DNA from: Bacteroidaceae bacterium
Lineage (GTDB): Bacteria > Bacteroidota > Bacteroidia > Bacteroidales > Bacteroidaceae
Direction: 5' to 3'
NCBI GenBank assembly: GCA_902362595.1
Contig: CABIXF010000026.1
Coordinates: 1-54,354 of the forward strand
Length of the DNA: 54,354 nt
Shown here: positions 34,531 through 42,079 of the stretch, piece after piece
How the letters are laid out: every line of letters begins with the position of its first letter
Numbering within the stretch: the first letter of the stretch is position 1
Made by a program: the position numbers and the translations under genes
Notes under the pieces: generated by a model
Seen by the model: the letters and a program-made list of their open reading frames with translations, nothing else
Told to the model about the DNA's origin: nothing
The model's database searches: none

Positions 34531-35313
34531 ATGGGATACGGAAAATGGATTGGGGGAATCATGGGATTCATGACCATGGGACCTTTGGGAGCCTTGGCAG
34601 GATTTGCCATCGGTTCTTTGTTTGATAAAAGTGTGGCTGCACAGAATGAAATAGATGAAGCAGGCGGTACGGCACAAGAAGATATCTATGCCGGGCAGCG
34701 TAATAGTTTCTTGTTTTCCATGCTGGTCATGGCTTCGTATATTATTCGTGCAGACGGTCGCATCATGCACAGTGAGATGGAATTTGTACGTCAGTTCCTG
34801 CGGGTTAATTTTGGCGCCAATGCAGTGGACGAGGGCGAACGTATTTTGTTGAATCTGTTTGAACAACGCAAGCAGATGGAGCGGAATGACCCTTCTGCGT
34901 TTCGTCGTACCATCCGGGAATGTGGGGCGCAGATTGCGGCCAATTTAACCTATGAACAGCGTCTGCAGTTGCTCGATTTTCTGGTAAAGATTGCCCAGAG
35001 TGACGGCAATGTGTGTCAGGCAGAGGTGGATGCCTTGAAGGAAGTGGCTCAGTCCATGCAGTTGTCTTTACAGGAAGTGGATTCCATGCTGAACCTGAAG
35101 GGCGATTCACTGGAGGATGCCTACAAGGTGCTGGAAATCGAACCTACCGCTTCGGACGAAGAAGTACGCAAGGTTTATCGCAGTCTCGTGCTGAAACACC
35201 ATCCCGACCGCGTAGCCACATTGGGAGAAGACATCCGAAAGGCTGCCGAAGAAAAGCTCCAGCTCATCAACGATGCCAAAGAGCGGATTTTCAAGGCGCG
35301 TGGTATGAAATAA
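34531..35313 (+). CDS. djlA: DjlA-type co-chaperone: TerB-like plus J domain
   Basis: 260 residues. A short glycine-rich hydrophobic N-terminus (MGYGKWIGGIMGFMTMGPLGALAGFAIGSLFD) probably anchors the protein in the inner membrane. A TerB/DjlA central helical domain follows at about 60-175 (SMLVMASYIIRADGRIMHSEMEFV, with the acidic metal-type positions DGR and SE). The C-terminal J domain at about 190-258 retains the HPD tripeptide (LKHHPDRV), so it can stimulate DnaK. The order matches E. coli DjlA. It follows ybaK after 28 bases on the same strand and ends one base short of the convergent symporter gene, with no terminator between them. Confidence 0.9.
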   Translation: MGYGKWIGGIMGFMTMGPLGALAGFAIGSLFDKSVAAQNEIDEAGGTAQEDIYAGQRNSFLFSMLVMASYIIRADGRIMHSEMEFVRQFLRVNFGANAVDEGERILLNLFEQRKQMERNDPSAFRRTIRECGAQIAANLTYEQRLQLLDFLVKIAQSDGNVCQAEVDALKEVAQSMQLSLQEVDSMLNLKGDSLEDAYKVLEIEPTASDEEVRKVYRSLVLKHHPDRVATLGEDIRKAAEEKLQLINDAKERIFKARGMK

Positions 35314-35314
35314 C

Positions 35315-36487
35315 CTATTTTTTATCTTCCGACGGGCCGAACCATTTGTCAATGAGCAATGCCAAGGCTCCGTCGCCAGTCACGTTGCAGGCTGTGCCGA
35401 AACTGTCCATGGCGATGTATAAGGCAATCATCAGGGCCTGTGCATTCTCGTCAAATCCCAGCATGGACGACAAGATGCCGAGCGAGGCCATAATGGCTCC
35501 TCCAGGTACACCCGGGGCGGCTACCATGGTGATTCCCAATATAAAGATAAATCCGGCAAACATTTGGAAATCGTAGGGAATATCTTGCATCATCATCAGG
35601 GCCAGGGCGCAGGCCACAATCTTCATGGTACTTCCCGACAGGTGGATGGTGGCACACAAGGGGATGACAAATCCGGCAATCCCTTCGTGTACACCGTTTT
35701 GTATGGTCTGTTTCAGGGTGACAGGAATGGTGGCGGCAGACGACTGAGTTCCTAAGGCAGTGAAATAGGCCGGCATCATTCTTGCCAGCAGACGGAACGG
35801 ATTCTTGCGTACAAACAGTCCCGCGATGCAGTATTGGAATATCAGCAGGAAAATGTGCAGCAGGAAGATGATACCGATAATCTTGATAAACACTGCCAGT
35901 ACGTGGAACACTTGTCCGGAGTGAGTCATGTTGAAGAAAATGCCGAAGATATAAATCGGCAACAGGGGAAGTATCACGGCTTGTATGGTCTTGACGATAA
36001 TTTCCTTGAAATCGTTGCAGACATTTTTCAGGTAGGTGGTATCCAGGTGAGCCAGTCCGAGTCCGAGAGTGAAGGCCATGACGAGTGCGGTCATAACGTT
36101 GAGCGGTTCGGGTATGGCTACGGTGAAGAACGGGGTGGTTCCTTGTGCCTCACTGATTTCCGACAAAGGTATGTTTCGGGTGATGAGGCTGGGGAAGAAG
36201 GTCTCTCCCACGCCGAATGAAAGAAATCCGGAAAACAGGGTGGCTCCGTAAGCCAGCAACACGGTGGCTACCAGCATTTTCCCGGCTCCTTTTCCGATGT
36301 CGGCGATGGCCGGGGTGACCAGTCCTACAATAATCAGAGGAATGATGAAGTTCAGAAACTGGCTGAAAAGCGCGTTGAATGTCACAAAAATGCGTACCGG
36401 AAGTGCCGGCGAAACTGTACCTGCACCAATACCCAGAGCGATAGCTAGGATGATGCGGGCAAGGAGTCCTAGTTTAATTTTTTTCAT
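35315..36487 (-). CDS. Dicarboxylate/amino acid:cation symporter (DAACS)
   Basis: Inner-membrane secondary transporter of 390 residues with the GltPh fold. Eight helices and two hairpins can be traced. The HP1-type serine-rich segment appears as TALGTQSSAATIPVTLKQT. The TM7 NMDGT-like region is degenerate (INLSGSTMKIVACALA), and HP2 is GVPGGAIMASLGILSSMLG. The C-terminal TM8 has DSFGTACNVTGDGALA, with the conserved Asp and Asn. It should import acidic or neutral amino acids or C4-dicarboxylates with Na+ or H+. The short periplasmic regions fit serine/threonine-type (SstT-like) transporters too. The ATG at 36485-36487 follows a -7 box at 36506-36513. Confidence 0.88.
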   Translation of the reverse strand: MKKIKLGLLARIILAIALGIGAGTVSPALPVRIFVTFNALFSQFLNFIIPLIIVGLVTPAIADIGKGAGKMLVATVLLAYGATLFSGFLSFGVGETFFPSLITRNIPLSEISEAQGTTPFFTVAIPEPLNVMTALVMAFTLGLGLAHLDTTYLKNVCNDFKEIIVKTIQAVILPLLPIYIFGIFFNMTHSGQVFHVLAVFIKIIGIIFLLHIFLLIFQYCIAGLFVRKNPFRLLARMMPAYFTALGTQSSAATIPVTLKQTIQNGVHEGIAGFVIPLCATIHLSGSTMKIVACALALMMMQDIPYDFQMFAGFIFILGITMVAAPGVPGGAIMASLGILSSMLGFDENAQALMIALYIAMDSFGTACNVTGDGALALLIDKWFGPSEDKK

Positions 36488-36505
36488 GGGGTTTAGTTTT
36501 TGTCA

Positions 36506-36513
36506 CAAAGATA
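36506..36513 (-). promoter_or_regulatory. -7 promoter box of the symporter gene
   Basis: TATCTTTG on the minus strand, 18 bases before the ATG at 36487. Confidence 0.5.
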
Positions 36514-36559
36514 GTATAATAATCCTGAATAAGCGATACACCCTACCTGAGGAAATGAT

Positions 36560-36567
36560 TACTTTTG
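36560..36567 (+). promoter_or_regulatory. -7 promoter box of the GNAT-nitrilase gene
   Basis: TACTTTTG, 36 bases before the ATG at 36604; divergent to the symporter promoter. Confidence 0.5.
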
Positions 36568-36603
36568 TGCCCGAGAAAAATAACGGACAAAATTAGTTAA
36601 ATT

Positions 36604-38157
36604 ATGGAACCGACTCAAAAGAAGATTAACAAGGTAGAGCTTCGAAATTTGCAGATTGAAGACTATGCACAGCTTGCCCAGTCGTTTACTCGTGTTTATG
36701 CAGACAAGGATGTGTTCTGGACACATGCACAAATAGAAAAACTGATTCGTATTTTCCCCGAAGGACAGATTGTAACCGTCGTGGATGACAAGATTGTGGG
36801 ATGCGCACTTTCTATCATCGTGGATTATGATTTGGTCAAGGGAGACCACACGTATGCGAAGGTGACAGGAGATGAGACTTTCAGTACACACAACCCGAAA
36901 GGAAATATCCTTTATGGTATTGAAGTGTTTATCCATCCGGAATACCGGGGATTGCGCCTGGCCCGCCGAATGTATGAATACCGCAAGGAGTTGTGTGAAA
37001 AATTGAACCTGAAAGCCATCATGTTCGGTGGACGTATTCCGAACTATTACAAATATGCCGACCAGATGCGTCCGAAGGAATACATCGAGAAGGTCCGTTC
37101 GCGCGAAATCTACGATCCGGTGCTGACCTTCCAGCTTTCGAATGATTTCCACGTACGTCGTGTGATGCGTAATTACCTGCCGAACGACGAGGAATCCAAG
37201 CACTGCGCTACGTTGTTGCAGTGGGATAATATTTACTATCAGCCGCCTACAGATTCGTACATTGACAAGAAGACCACAGTCAGAGTAGGGTTGGTACAGT
37301 GGCAGATGCGTTCCTATCAGACATTGGATGACGTGTTTGAGCAAGTGGAGTTCTTCATCGATGCGGTGGCCGGATATAAGAGTGACTTTGTACTTTTCCC
37401 GGAATATTTCAACGCTCCGTTGATGGCCAAATTCAACAATATGGGAGAGGCCCAGTCTATCCGTGCTTTGGCTCAATATACGGAAGATATCAGAGAACGT
37501 TTCATCAACCTGGCTATTAAGCATAACATCAATATTATCACCGGAAGTACGCCTTACGTGAAAGAGGACGGCGGACTCTATAATGTGGGTTTCCTTTGCC
37601 GTCGTGATGGAACTTACGAAATGTATGAGAAGATTCATGTAACTCCCGATGAAGTGAAGAGTTGGGGATTGAGCGGCGGTAAGAAAGTACAGACCTTTGA
37701 CACCGACTGTGCCAAAATCGGTGTGCTGATTTGCTACGATGTGGAATTCCCGGAACTTTCCAGACTGATGGCCGATCAGGGCATGCAGATTCTGTTTGTG
37801 CCGTTCCTAACCGATACGCAGAACGGTTATTCACGTGTACGGGTCTGTGCACAGGCACGTGCCATTGAAAATGAATGTTTCGTGGTGATTGCCGGAAGTG
37901 TGGGCAACCTGCCTCGTGTGCACAACATGGATATCCAGTATGCCCAGTCGGGAGTCTTTACGCCGTGCGACTTTGCTTTCCCGACCGACGGAAAACGTGC
38001 GGAAGCTACTCCGAATACGGAAATGATTCTGGTTTCCGATGTGGATTTAGACTTATTGAATGAACTTCACACCTATGGTAGTGTGCGTAACCTGCGTGAC
38101 CGCCGGAATGATTTGTATGAATTGCGTATGAAAAAGAACGCACAGGAAAATAATTGA
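36604..38157 (+). CDS. GNAT acetyltransferase-nitrilase fusion protein
   Basis: 517 residues with two domains. Residues ~10-200 are a GNAT N-acetyltransferase: VELRNLQIEDYAQLAQSF, then the acetyl-CoA loop YRGLRLARRMYEYRKELC. Residues ~225-510 are a carbon-nitrogen hydrolase: VRVGLVQWQMR, with the Glu of FVLFPEYFNAP, the Lys of YEKIHVTPDE and the nucleophilic Cys of GVLICYDVEFPE making the complete Glu-Lys-Cys triad. The fusion is known in Bacteroidetes and some other bacteria, but its substrate is not established. It may couple amide hydrolysis to acyl transfer on one small molecule. The gene is monocistronic, with its own promoter box and a strong terminator. Confidence 0.9.
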   Translation: MEPTQKKINKVELRNLQIEDYAQLAQSFTRVYADKDVFWTHAQIEKLIRIFPEGQIVTVVDDKIVGCALSIIVDYDLVKGDHTYAKVTGDETFSTHNPKGNILYGIEVFIHPEYRGLRLARRMYEYRKELCEKLNLKAIMFGGRIPNYYKYADQMRPKEYIEKVRSREIYDPVLTFQLSNDFHVRRVMRNYLPNDEESKHCATLLQWDNIYYQPPTDSYIDKKTTVRVGLVQWQMRSYQTLDDVFEQVEFFIDAVAGYKSDFVLFPEYFNAPLMAKFNNMGEAQSIRALAQYTEDIRERFINLAIKHNINIITGSTPYVKEDGGLYNVGFLCRRDGTYEMYEKIHVTPDEVKSWGLSGGKKVQTFDTDCAKIGVLICYDVEFPELSRLMADQGMQILFVPFLTDTQNGYSRVRVCAQARAIENECFVVIAGSVGNLPRVHNMDIQYAQSGVFTPCDFAFPTDGKRAEATPNTEMILVSDVDLDLLNELHTYGSVRNLRDRRNDLYELRMKKNAQENN

Positions 38158-38160
38158 TAA

Positions 38161-38201
38161 AAAAATCCCCGGACGGCAATCTCGTTATCCGGGGATTTTT
38201 T
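38161..38201. terminator. Bidirectional terminator, GNAT-nitrilase gene and rfbC
   Basis: AAAAATCCCCGGA (38161-38173) pairs with TCCGGGGATTTTT (38188-38200) around 14 bases, T runs on both strands, between convergent genes. Confidence 0.9.
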
Positions 38202-38206
38202 GTGTC

Positions 38207-38782
38207 TTATTTTTTGTAAAGGTCTTCGTGGTAGTCGAACAGCCAGTCGGCTTCTGCCAGTAGCGGATGGTGTTTGTCTTTCTCCGAAAGGATGACTTTT
38301 TCGGCAGGAACCTTCCAGTCAATCTTCAAAGCCGGGTCGTTCCAAGCGATGGCTCCTTCACTTTGGGGGGCATAGAAATTGTCGCACTTATACTGGAAGA
38401 TGACTTCGTCGCTCAGTACGCTGAATCCGTGGGCAAAGCCTCGTGGAATGAAGAACTGGCGGTGATTGTCTTCGGTCAGTTCCACAGCTACATGTTGTCC
38501 GAAAGTGGGAGAACCCTTTCGGATGTCCACCGCCACGTCGAGTACAGCACCTTTGATGACTCTTACCAGTTTGCTTTGAGCAAACGGTGGTTTCTGAAAA
38601 TGCAGTCCGCGTAACACTCCGTAACTGGATTTACTCTCGTTGTCTTGTACGAAATGGATGGTGCGTACTTGCTTGTCGAAATCTCTTTGTGAAAAAGATT
38701 CAAAAAAATATCCTCTCTCATCTTTGAACAGGCGGGGTTCAATAATGACCACCCCTTCAATCTCTGTATTTATTACTTCCAT
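38207..38782 (-). CDS. rfbC: dTDP-4-dehydrorhamnose 3,5-epimerase
   Basis: Cupin-fold epimerase, third step of dTDP-L-rhamnose synthesis. 191 residues from the ATG at 38780-38782, which gives MEVINTEIEGVVIIEPRLF, the common start in this group. An ATG at 38795-38797, directly against the rfbA stop codon, would add five residues and cannot be excluded. Motifs FKDERGYFFESFSQRDF, the active-site His in VLRGLHFQKPPFAQSKLVRV, the Tyr/Lys region and FIPRGFAHGFSVLSDE are all present. It is coupled to rfbA. rfbB and rfbD, needed to complete the pathway, are not in the window. It ends at the terminator shared with the GNAT-nitrilase gene. Confidence 0.95.
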   Translation of the reverse strand: MEVINTEIEGVVIIEPRLFKDERGYFFESFSQRDFDKQVRTIHFVQDNESKSSYGVLRGLHFQKPPFAQSKLVRVIKGAVLDVAVDIRKGSPTFGQHVAVELTEDNHRQFFIPRGFAHGFSVLSDEVIFQYKCDNFYAPQSEGAIAWNDPALKIDWKVPAEKVILSEKDKHHPLLAEADWLFDYHEDLYKK

Positions 38783-38797
38783 TTTTGAATGATTCAT

Positions 38798-39691
38798 TTA
38801 TCGATTGTTTCTTTGCAACTCGTCGATGACTTTCAGTAAATATTGGCCGTATTGGTTTTTCAGCATGGGCTGGGCCAGTTCTCTCATCTTTTCGGGGGTA
38901 ATCCAGCCTTGTCGCAGGGCGATTCCTTCCAGGCAAGCCACTTTCAGTCCTTGTCGTTTTTCAATTACCTCGATGTAGGTGGATGCCTCTGCCAGCGAGT
39001 CGTGTGTGCCGGTGTCCAGCCAGGCGAATCCTCTTCCCAAAGTCTGGACTTTCAGCTCTCCGTCGGCCAGGAAACGCTGGTTCACCGAAGTGATTTCCAG
39101 TTCACCGCGGGCGGAAGGCTTGATTTGTTTGGCTACTTCCACCACCTTGTTCGGATAGAAATAAAGGCCTGTCACGGCATAGTTGGACTTGGGGTGCTGA
39201 GGCTTTTCTTCAATGGACAGGCAATTTCCTTCCTTGTCGAATTCAGCCACTCCATAACGTTCCGGGTCGCTCACCCAGTAACCAAAAACAGTGGCTTTTC
39301 CTTCTTCTTCAGCCATACGGACTGCTTCTTTCAGCATCACCGTGAAGCTGTTTCCATGGAAAATATTGTCACCCAAGACCAGACAGACCGCATTCTTTCC
39401 GATAAATTCTTCTCCAATCAGGAATGCCTGTGCCAGTCCGTCGGGGGAAGGTTGTTCTGCATATTCAAAATGTACACCGAAATCACTTCCGTCTCCTAGC
39501 AGTCGGCGGAATCCGGGAAGGTCGTATGGGGTAGAAATAATCAGAATATCACGTATCCCTGCCAGCATCAGCACAGATATCGGGTAATAAATCATGGGTT
39601 TGTCGAAAATTGGAAGGAGCTGTTTGGAGACTCCTTTGGTTATTGGGTAGAGGCGAGTGCCCGACCCTCCTGCAAGAACAATACCTTTCAT
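38798..39691 (-). CDS. rfbA: Glucose-1-phosphate thymidylyltransferase
   Basis: 297-residue nucleotidyltransferase that makes dTDP-glucose, the first step towards dTDP-L-rhamnose for surface polysaccharides. The signature [20 protein letters not shown] spans residues 6-25. Other RmlA blocks are [31 protein letters not shown] with the Mg-binding Asp, [20 protein letters not shown], and [15 protein letters not shown]. Length and motifs match RmlA homotetramers, which are usually inhibited by dTDP-rhamnose. The ATG at 39689-39691 is the first in frame. It heads a two-gene rfbA-rfbC unit separate from any glycosyltransferases. Confidence 0.96.
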   Translation of the reverse strand: MKGIVLAGGSGTRLYPITKGVSKQLLPIFDKPMIYYPISVLMLAGIRDILIISTPYDLPGFRRLLGDGSDFGVHFEYAEQPSPDGLAQAFLIGEEFIGKNAVCLVLGDNIFHGNSFTVMLKEAVRMAEEEGKATVFGYWVSDPERYGVAEFDKEGNCLSIEEKPQHPKSNYAVTGLYFYPNKVVEVAKQIKPSARGELEITSVNQRFLADGELKVQTLGRGFAWLDTGTHDSLAEASTYIEVIEKRQGLKVACLEGIALRQGWITPEKMRELAQPMLKNQYGQYLLKVIDELQRNNR

Positions 39692-39831
39692 GGTTGTATG
39701 TTTTTAATTAGTTTGATGCAAAGAAAAAAGTTTTTTGTGAGAACTCAAAGTTTCTGACCATTATCATTAAGGTGGAAAAGAAATCCTGGATACTTTTTGT
39801 AAAGAAAAATACAAATTCCTTTCCGAAGGTA

Positions 39832-39861
39832 TTGCAGGTTTCAAAAATAGTTGTACCTTTG
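39832..39861 (+). promoter_or_regulatory. Promoter of the tRNA-Cys/tRNA-Lys operon
   Basis: TTG (39832-39834), 19-base spacer, TACCTTTG (39854-39861). Same -7 octamer and spacing as the tRNA-Glu promoter at 528-557. Confidence 0.75.
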
Positions 39862-39898
39862 CAACGCATTTGAGAAAAACAAGTGCGGCGAACATTTT

Positions 39899-39970
39899 GG
39901 TTCCTTGGATGAGTGGCTTAGTCAGCGGTCTGCAAAACCGTGTACGGCGGTTCGAATCCGCCAGGAACCT
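39899..39970 (+). tRNA. tRNA-Cys (GCA), copy 1
   Basis: 72 bases with acceptor stem GGTTCCT/AGGAACC, discriminator T (the cysteine identity base), anticodon loop CTGCAAA giving GCA, and T arm GGTTCGAATCC. Confidence 0.95.
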
Positions 39971-39995
39971 CGCAAATTGGAAAGAGAGCACATTC

Positions 39996-40067
39996 GGTTC
40001 CTTGGATGAGTGGCTTAGTCAGCGGTCTGCAAAACCGTGTACGGCGGTTCGAATCCGCCAGGAACCT
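39996..40067 (+). tRNA. tRNA-Cys (GCA), copy 2
   Basis: Base-for-base repeat of the copy at 39899-39970, separated by a 25-base spacer. Same operon. Confidence 0.95.
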
Positions 40068-40081
40068 CCAGACGACAAGAT

Positions 40082-40154
40082 GCACTCTTAGCTCAGTTGG
40101 TAGAGCAACTGACTCTTAATCAGTGGGTCCAGGGTTCGAATCCCTGAGGGTGTA
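40082..40154 (+). tRNA. tRNA-Lys (CTT)
   Basis: 73 bases, acceptor GCACTCT/AGGGTGT with discriminator A, anticodon loop CTCTTAA giving CTT, T arm GGTTCGAATCC. It is the last gene before the accessory region and the likely historic attachment site of the integrase remnant that follows, although no second copy of its 3' end was found in the window. Confidence 0.95.
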
Positions 40155-40177
40155 CAACAAATTAGTGCAAAAAGTAG

Positions 40178-40216
40178 AAAAGTTCTGAAAATCAAGTGGT
40201 TTTCAGAACTTTTTTG
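40178..40216 (+). terminator. Terminator of the tRNA-Cys/Lys operon
   Basis: AAAAGTTCTGAAAA (40178-40191) pairs with TTTTCAGAACTTTT (40200-40213), followed by further T residues. Confidence 0.85.
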
Positions 40217-40268
40217 TTTTTTACTATGCAGAATAAGGTGGTTTTCGGAAAGAAAGAAAGGACTTATT

Positions 40269-40304
40269 CGTGGGACTTTTTTTAGCCCCTAAAAAAGTCC
40301 CACG
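40269..40304. repeat. 14-bp perfect inverted repeat before the integrase remnant
   Basis: CGTGGGACTTTTTT (40269-40282) and AAAAAAGTCCCACG (40291-40304) with an 8-base loop. It sits between the tRNA terminator and the integrase gene. It could be a terminator or an integrase/attachment-site element. Confidence 0.6.
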
Positions 40305-40396
40305 GATATGATTATATTTCATTATTTATCAGTGTTTTGCATGAATTCATCTTGTGGTAAATAAATTAAATTTGTAGAAACAAAAGAAATTGGTTT

Positions 40397-41200
40397 ATGG
40401 CAAGAGAAGAAAGAGAAACAATGAGCATTTTGTTCTTTATTAAGAAGACAAAACTTCTAAAAAATGGTGAAGCACCAATTTGTTTGCGCTTGACATTGAA
40501 TAAGCAAATAGCAGAAATCCGAATTAAACGCAGTATCTTGGTTAATCGTTGGAGTCCAGCTAAAGGATGTGCTCTTGGAAAAGATAGAGTTGCAAAAGAA
40601 CTGAATAGTTATCTTGATGCTATCCGTTTAAAAATGCACCAGATACATCGGGAATTAGTTTTGGACATGTCTGCTCCAGTTACAGCAAATGCCATAATAA
40701 ATCGATATTGTGGTAATGATGTAAAAATGTTGTTGGAGGTTTTCGAAGATCACAATGATAAATGTCGTGCACTTATTGGTAAAGAATATGTAGAAGGGAC
40801 GGTCAGAAAATTTGATACGACTTTGTTATATTTAAAGCAATTTCTTAAACAGAGGTATCGTAAAGATGACATTCCCCTTCCCGAGATAAATCAGGAATTT
40901 GTTAGAGATTTCGAATTTTTCTTAAAAACAGAGAAGTCGTGTCAGAATAACTCAGCTCTTAAGCATATAAAAAATTTCCGTAAAGTAATACGTATAGCTA
41001 TAGGTAATGATTGGATTAAAAGAGATCCTTTTTTTGGACTTCGTTTTAAAGCTGAAGAAGTGAATGTAGATTTTTTATCTAACGATGAGTTGAAACGTAT
41101 CAGACAAAAGAAAATAACGATACCAAGATTGGAGCGTATTCGTGACATTTTTGTGTTTTGTTGCTTCACAAATGTTGCGCTAAGTGAAATATTCTTGTAA
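40397..41200 (+). pseudogene. Tyrosine recombinase truncated before its catalytic domain
   Basis: 267 residues are open. Residues ~8-90 are the arm-type DNA-binding domain of Bacteroidetes integrases (MSILFFIKKTKLLKNGEAPICL), and ~105-215 the SAM-like core-binding domain (FEDHNDKCRALIGKEYVEGTVRKFDTTLLYLKQF). The frame ends just as the catalytic domain begins: ERIRDIFVFCCFTNVALSEIFL then stop, where an intact relative would continue through the R, K, H-x-x-R, H and Tyr residues. None of these is present, so recombination is impossible. The break and the orphan gene stub at 41216-41275 mark a junction. Position just behind tRNA-Lys suggests it once integrated there. Confidence 0.85.
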
Positions 41201-41215
41201 ATCAGAAAGTTATCC

Positions 41216-41275
41216 TCAATCAAAAAGAGAATAGGTAATGGTTTGGAAACCACCGAACTTCACCATTCTGCTCAT
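41216..41275 (-). pseudogene. Orphan 5' end of a gene at a recombination junction
   Basis: On the minus strand an ATG (41273-41275) opens a frame of 19 codons beginning MSRMVKFGGFQTITYS, which then stops. A -7 box TACCTTTG lies at 41300-41307, 24 bases upstream. This looks like the promoter and first codons of a gene whose remainder was lost at about 41,200-41,216, exactly where the integrase is also cut. The protein was not recognised. Confidence 0.35.
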
Positions 41276-41424
41276 CTTCAATAAGTCAATCAACTGGAAC
41301 AAAGGTACGAAATAAATTTGAGAATGTTCCATAAAAACACTTTTTAAACGATAGATGTATATAAACAAATTATTGCGAAATGTTAAAATACGAGCAAATG
41401 GAATATTTTTCTACATATTGTTGC

Positions 41425-41453
41425 TTGTATTCGGAATATTTTCCGTATATTTG
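41425..41453 (+). promoter_or_regulatory. Promoter with internal palindromic operator
   Basis: TTG (41425-41427), 18-base spacer, TATATTTG (41446-41453). Within it, TATTCGGAA (41428-41436) and TTCCGTATA (41441-41449) form an inverted repeat with 8 of 9 matching pairs around TATT. A repressor bound there would block the promoter. The ATG of the 199-residue protein is 23 bases further on. The XRE protein encoded next is the natural candidate regulator; that is inference. Confidence 0.6.
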
Positions 41454-41476
41454 TTACCAGATTAAAAAATTAAATT

Positions 41477-42076
41477 ATGGAGATATTTCAGACATCTTTA
41501 TTCCCTTCAAGGAAGGGAGAGTTTAAACCCGATGAGTTCAAAAATGCAATCCATGGTACCCCATTTTTAGAATGCGTAAAAAATGGATTAAACAATGGCT
41601 TTCGTAGAATGCGAGAAACTTTTGCAGCAGGTGATATGTCAATGCGGAATGAATCCAACTTTTTACATGAGGCTATTTTTAATAGTATAAGGACTCAGAT
41701 TGATACCTATATGCCAACTTGGAATGTAAATTTTTCTACCAATAAAATTGGTTCTGAAAGGTTGTTCTTTACATTTGGGGACTATATCTTTATTCTTAAG
41801 ATTACTGGGGCAAAAACTAATGACACCAAGCCGTCACGATGTATTGAATATCAAGAAGCAGATAAGCATATTATCACTTTGGAATACACCTTAGATGACA
41901 TGCGGGAATCAATACAATCTGCATATTTCCAATATAAAAAGGGTAAATCGTCAACTTACATTATGTCTGTTCCATTGTATCAACCTTTTGAAATCCAAGA
42001 AGAAGCTCAATCGGAAGATATAAAAATAGAAGTGAAGAAGCCAATACTAAAGGTTTCAAAGAAAAAAGCGAAGTAA
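41477..42076 (+). CDS. Protein of unknown function, partner of the XRE/ImmA protein
   Basis: 199 residues, not recognised. It begins MEIFQTSLFPSRKGEFKPDEF. It has a mixed helical N-terminal half (ECVKNGLNNGFRRMRETFAAGD) and a strand-rich middle (WNVNFSTNKIGSERLFFTFGDYIFILKITG). The C-terminal tail is lysine-rich (IEVKKPILKVSKKKAK) and probably disordered. There is no signal peptide or membrane segment. It is AT-rich compared with the core genome. It lies 3 bases before the XRE/ImmA-type gene, behind a single operator-bearing promoter, so the two form an operon. Gene pairing of this kind is typical of toxin-antitoxin or stress-switch modules, with this protein either as effector or as substrate of the protease; no function is claimed. 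Confidence 0.75.
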   Translation: MEIFQTSLFPSRKGEFKPDEFKNAIHGTPFLECVKNGLNNGFRRMRETFAAGDMSMRNESNFLHEAIFNSIRTQIDTYMPTWNVNFSTNKIGSERLFFTFGDYIFILKITGAKTNDTKPSRCIEYQEADKHIITLEYTLDDMRESIQSAYFQYKKGKSSTYIMSVPLYQPFEIQEEAQSEDIKIEVKKPILKVSKKKAK

Positions 42077-42079
42077 AAT

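Noticed and set aside
36559..37638. Minus-strand open frame of 359 codons inside the GNAT-nitrilase gene
   Set aside because: It overlaps a well-supported two-domain protein, including both active sites, and shows no domain of its own.
40130..40160. Attachment-site duplication of the tRNA-Lys 3' end
   Set aside because: No second copy of the T-arm/acceptor sequence was found in the rest of the window, so integration at this tRNA is only suggested by position.
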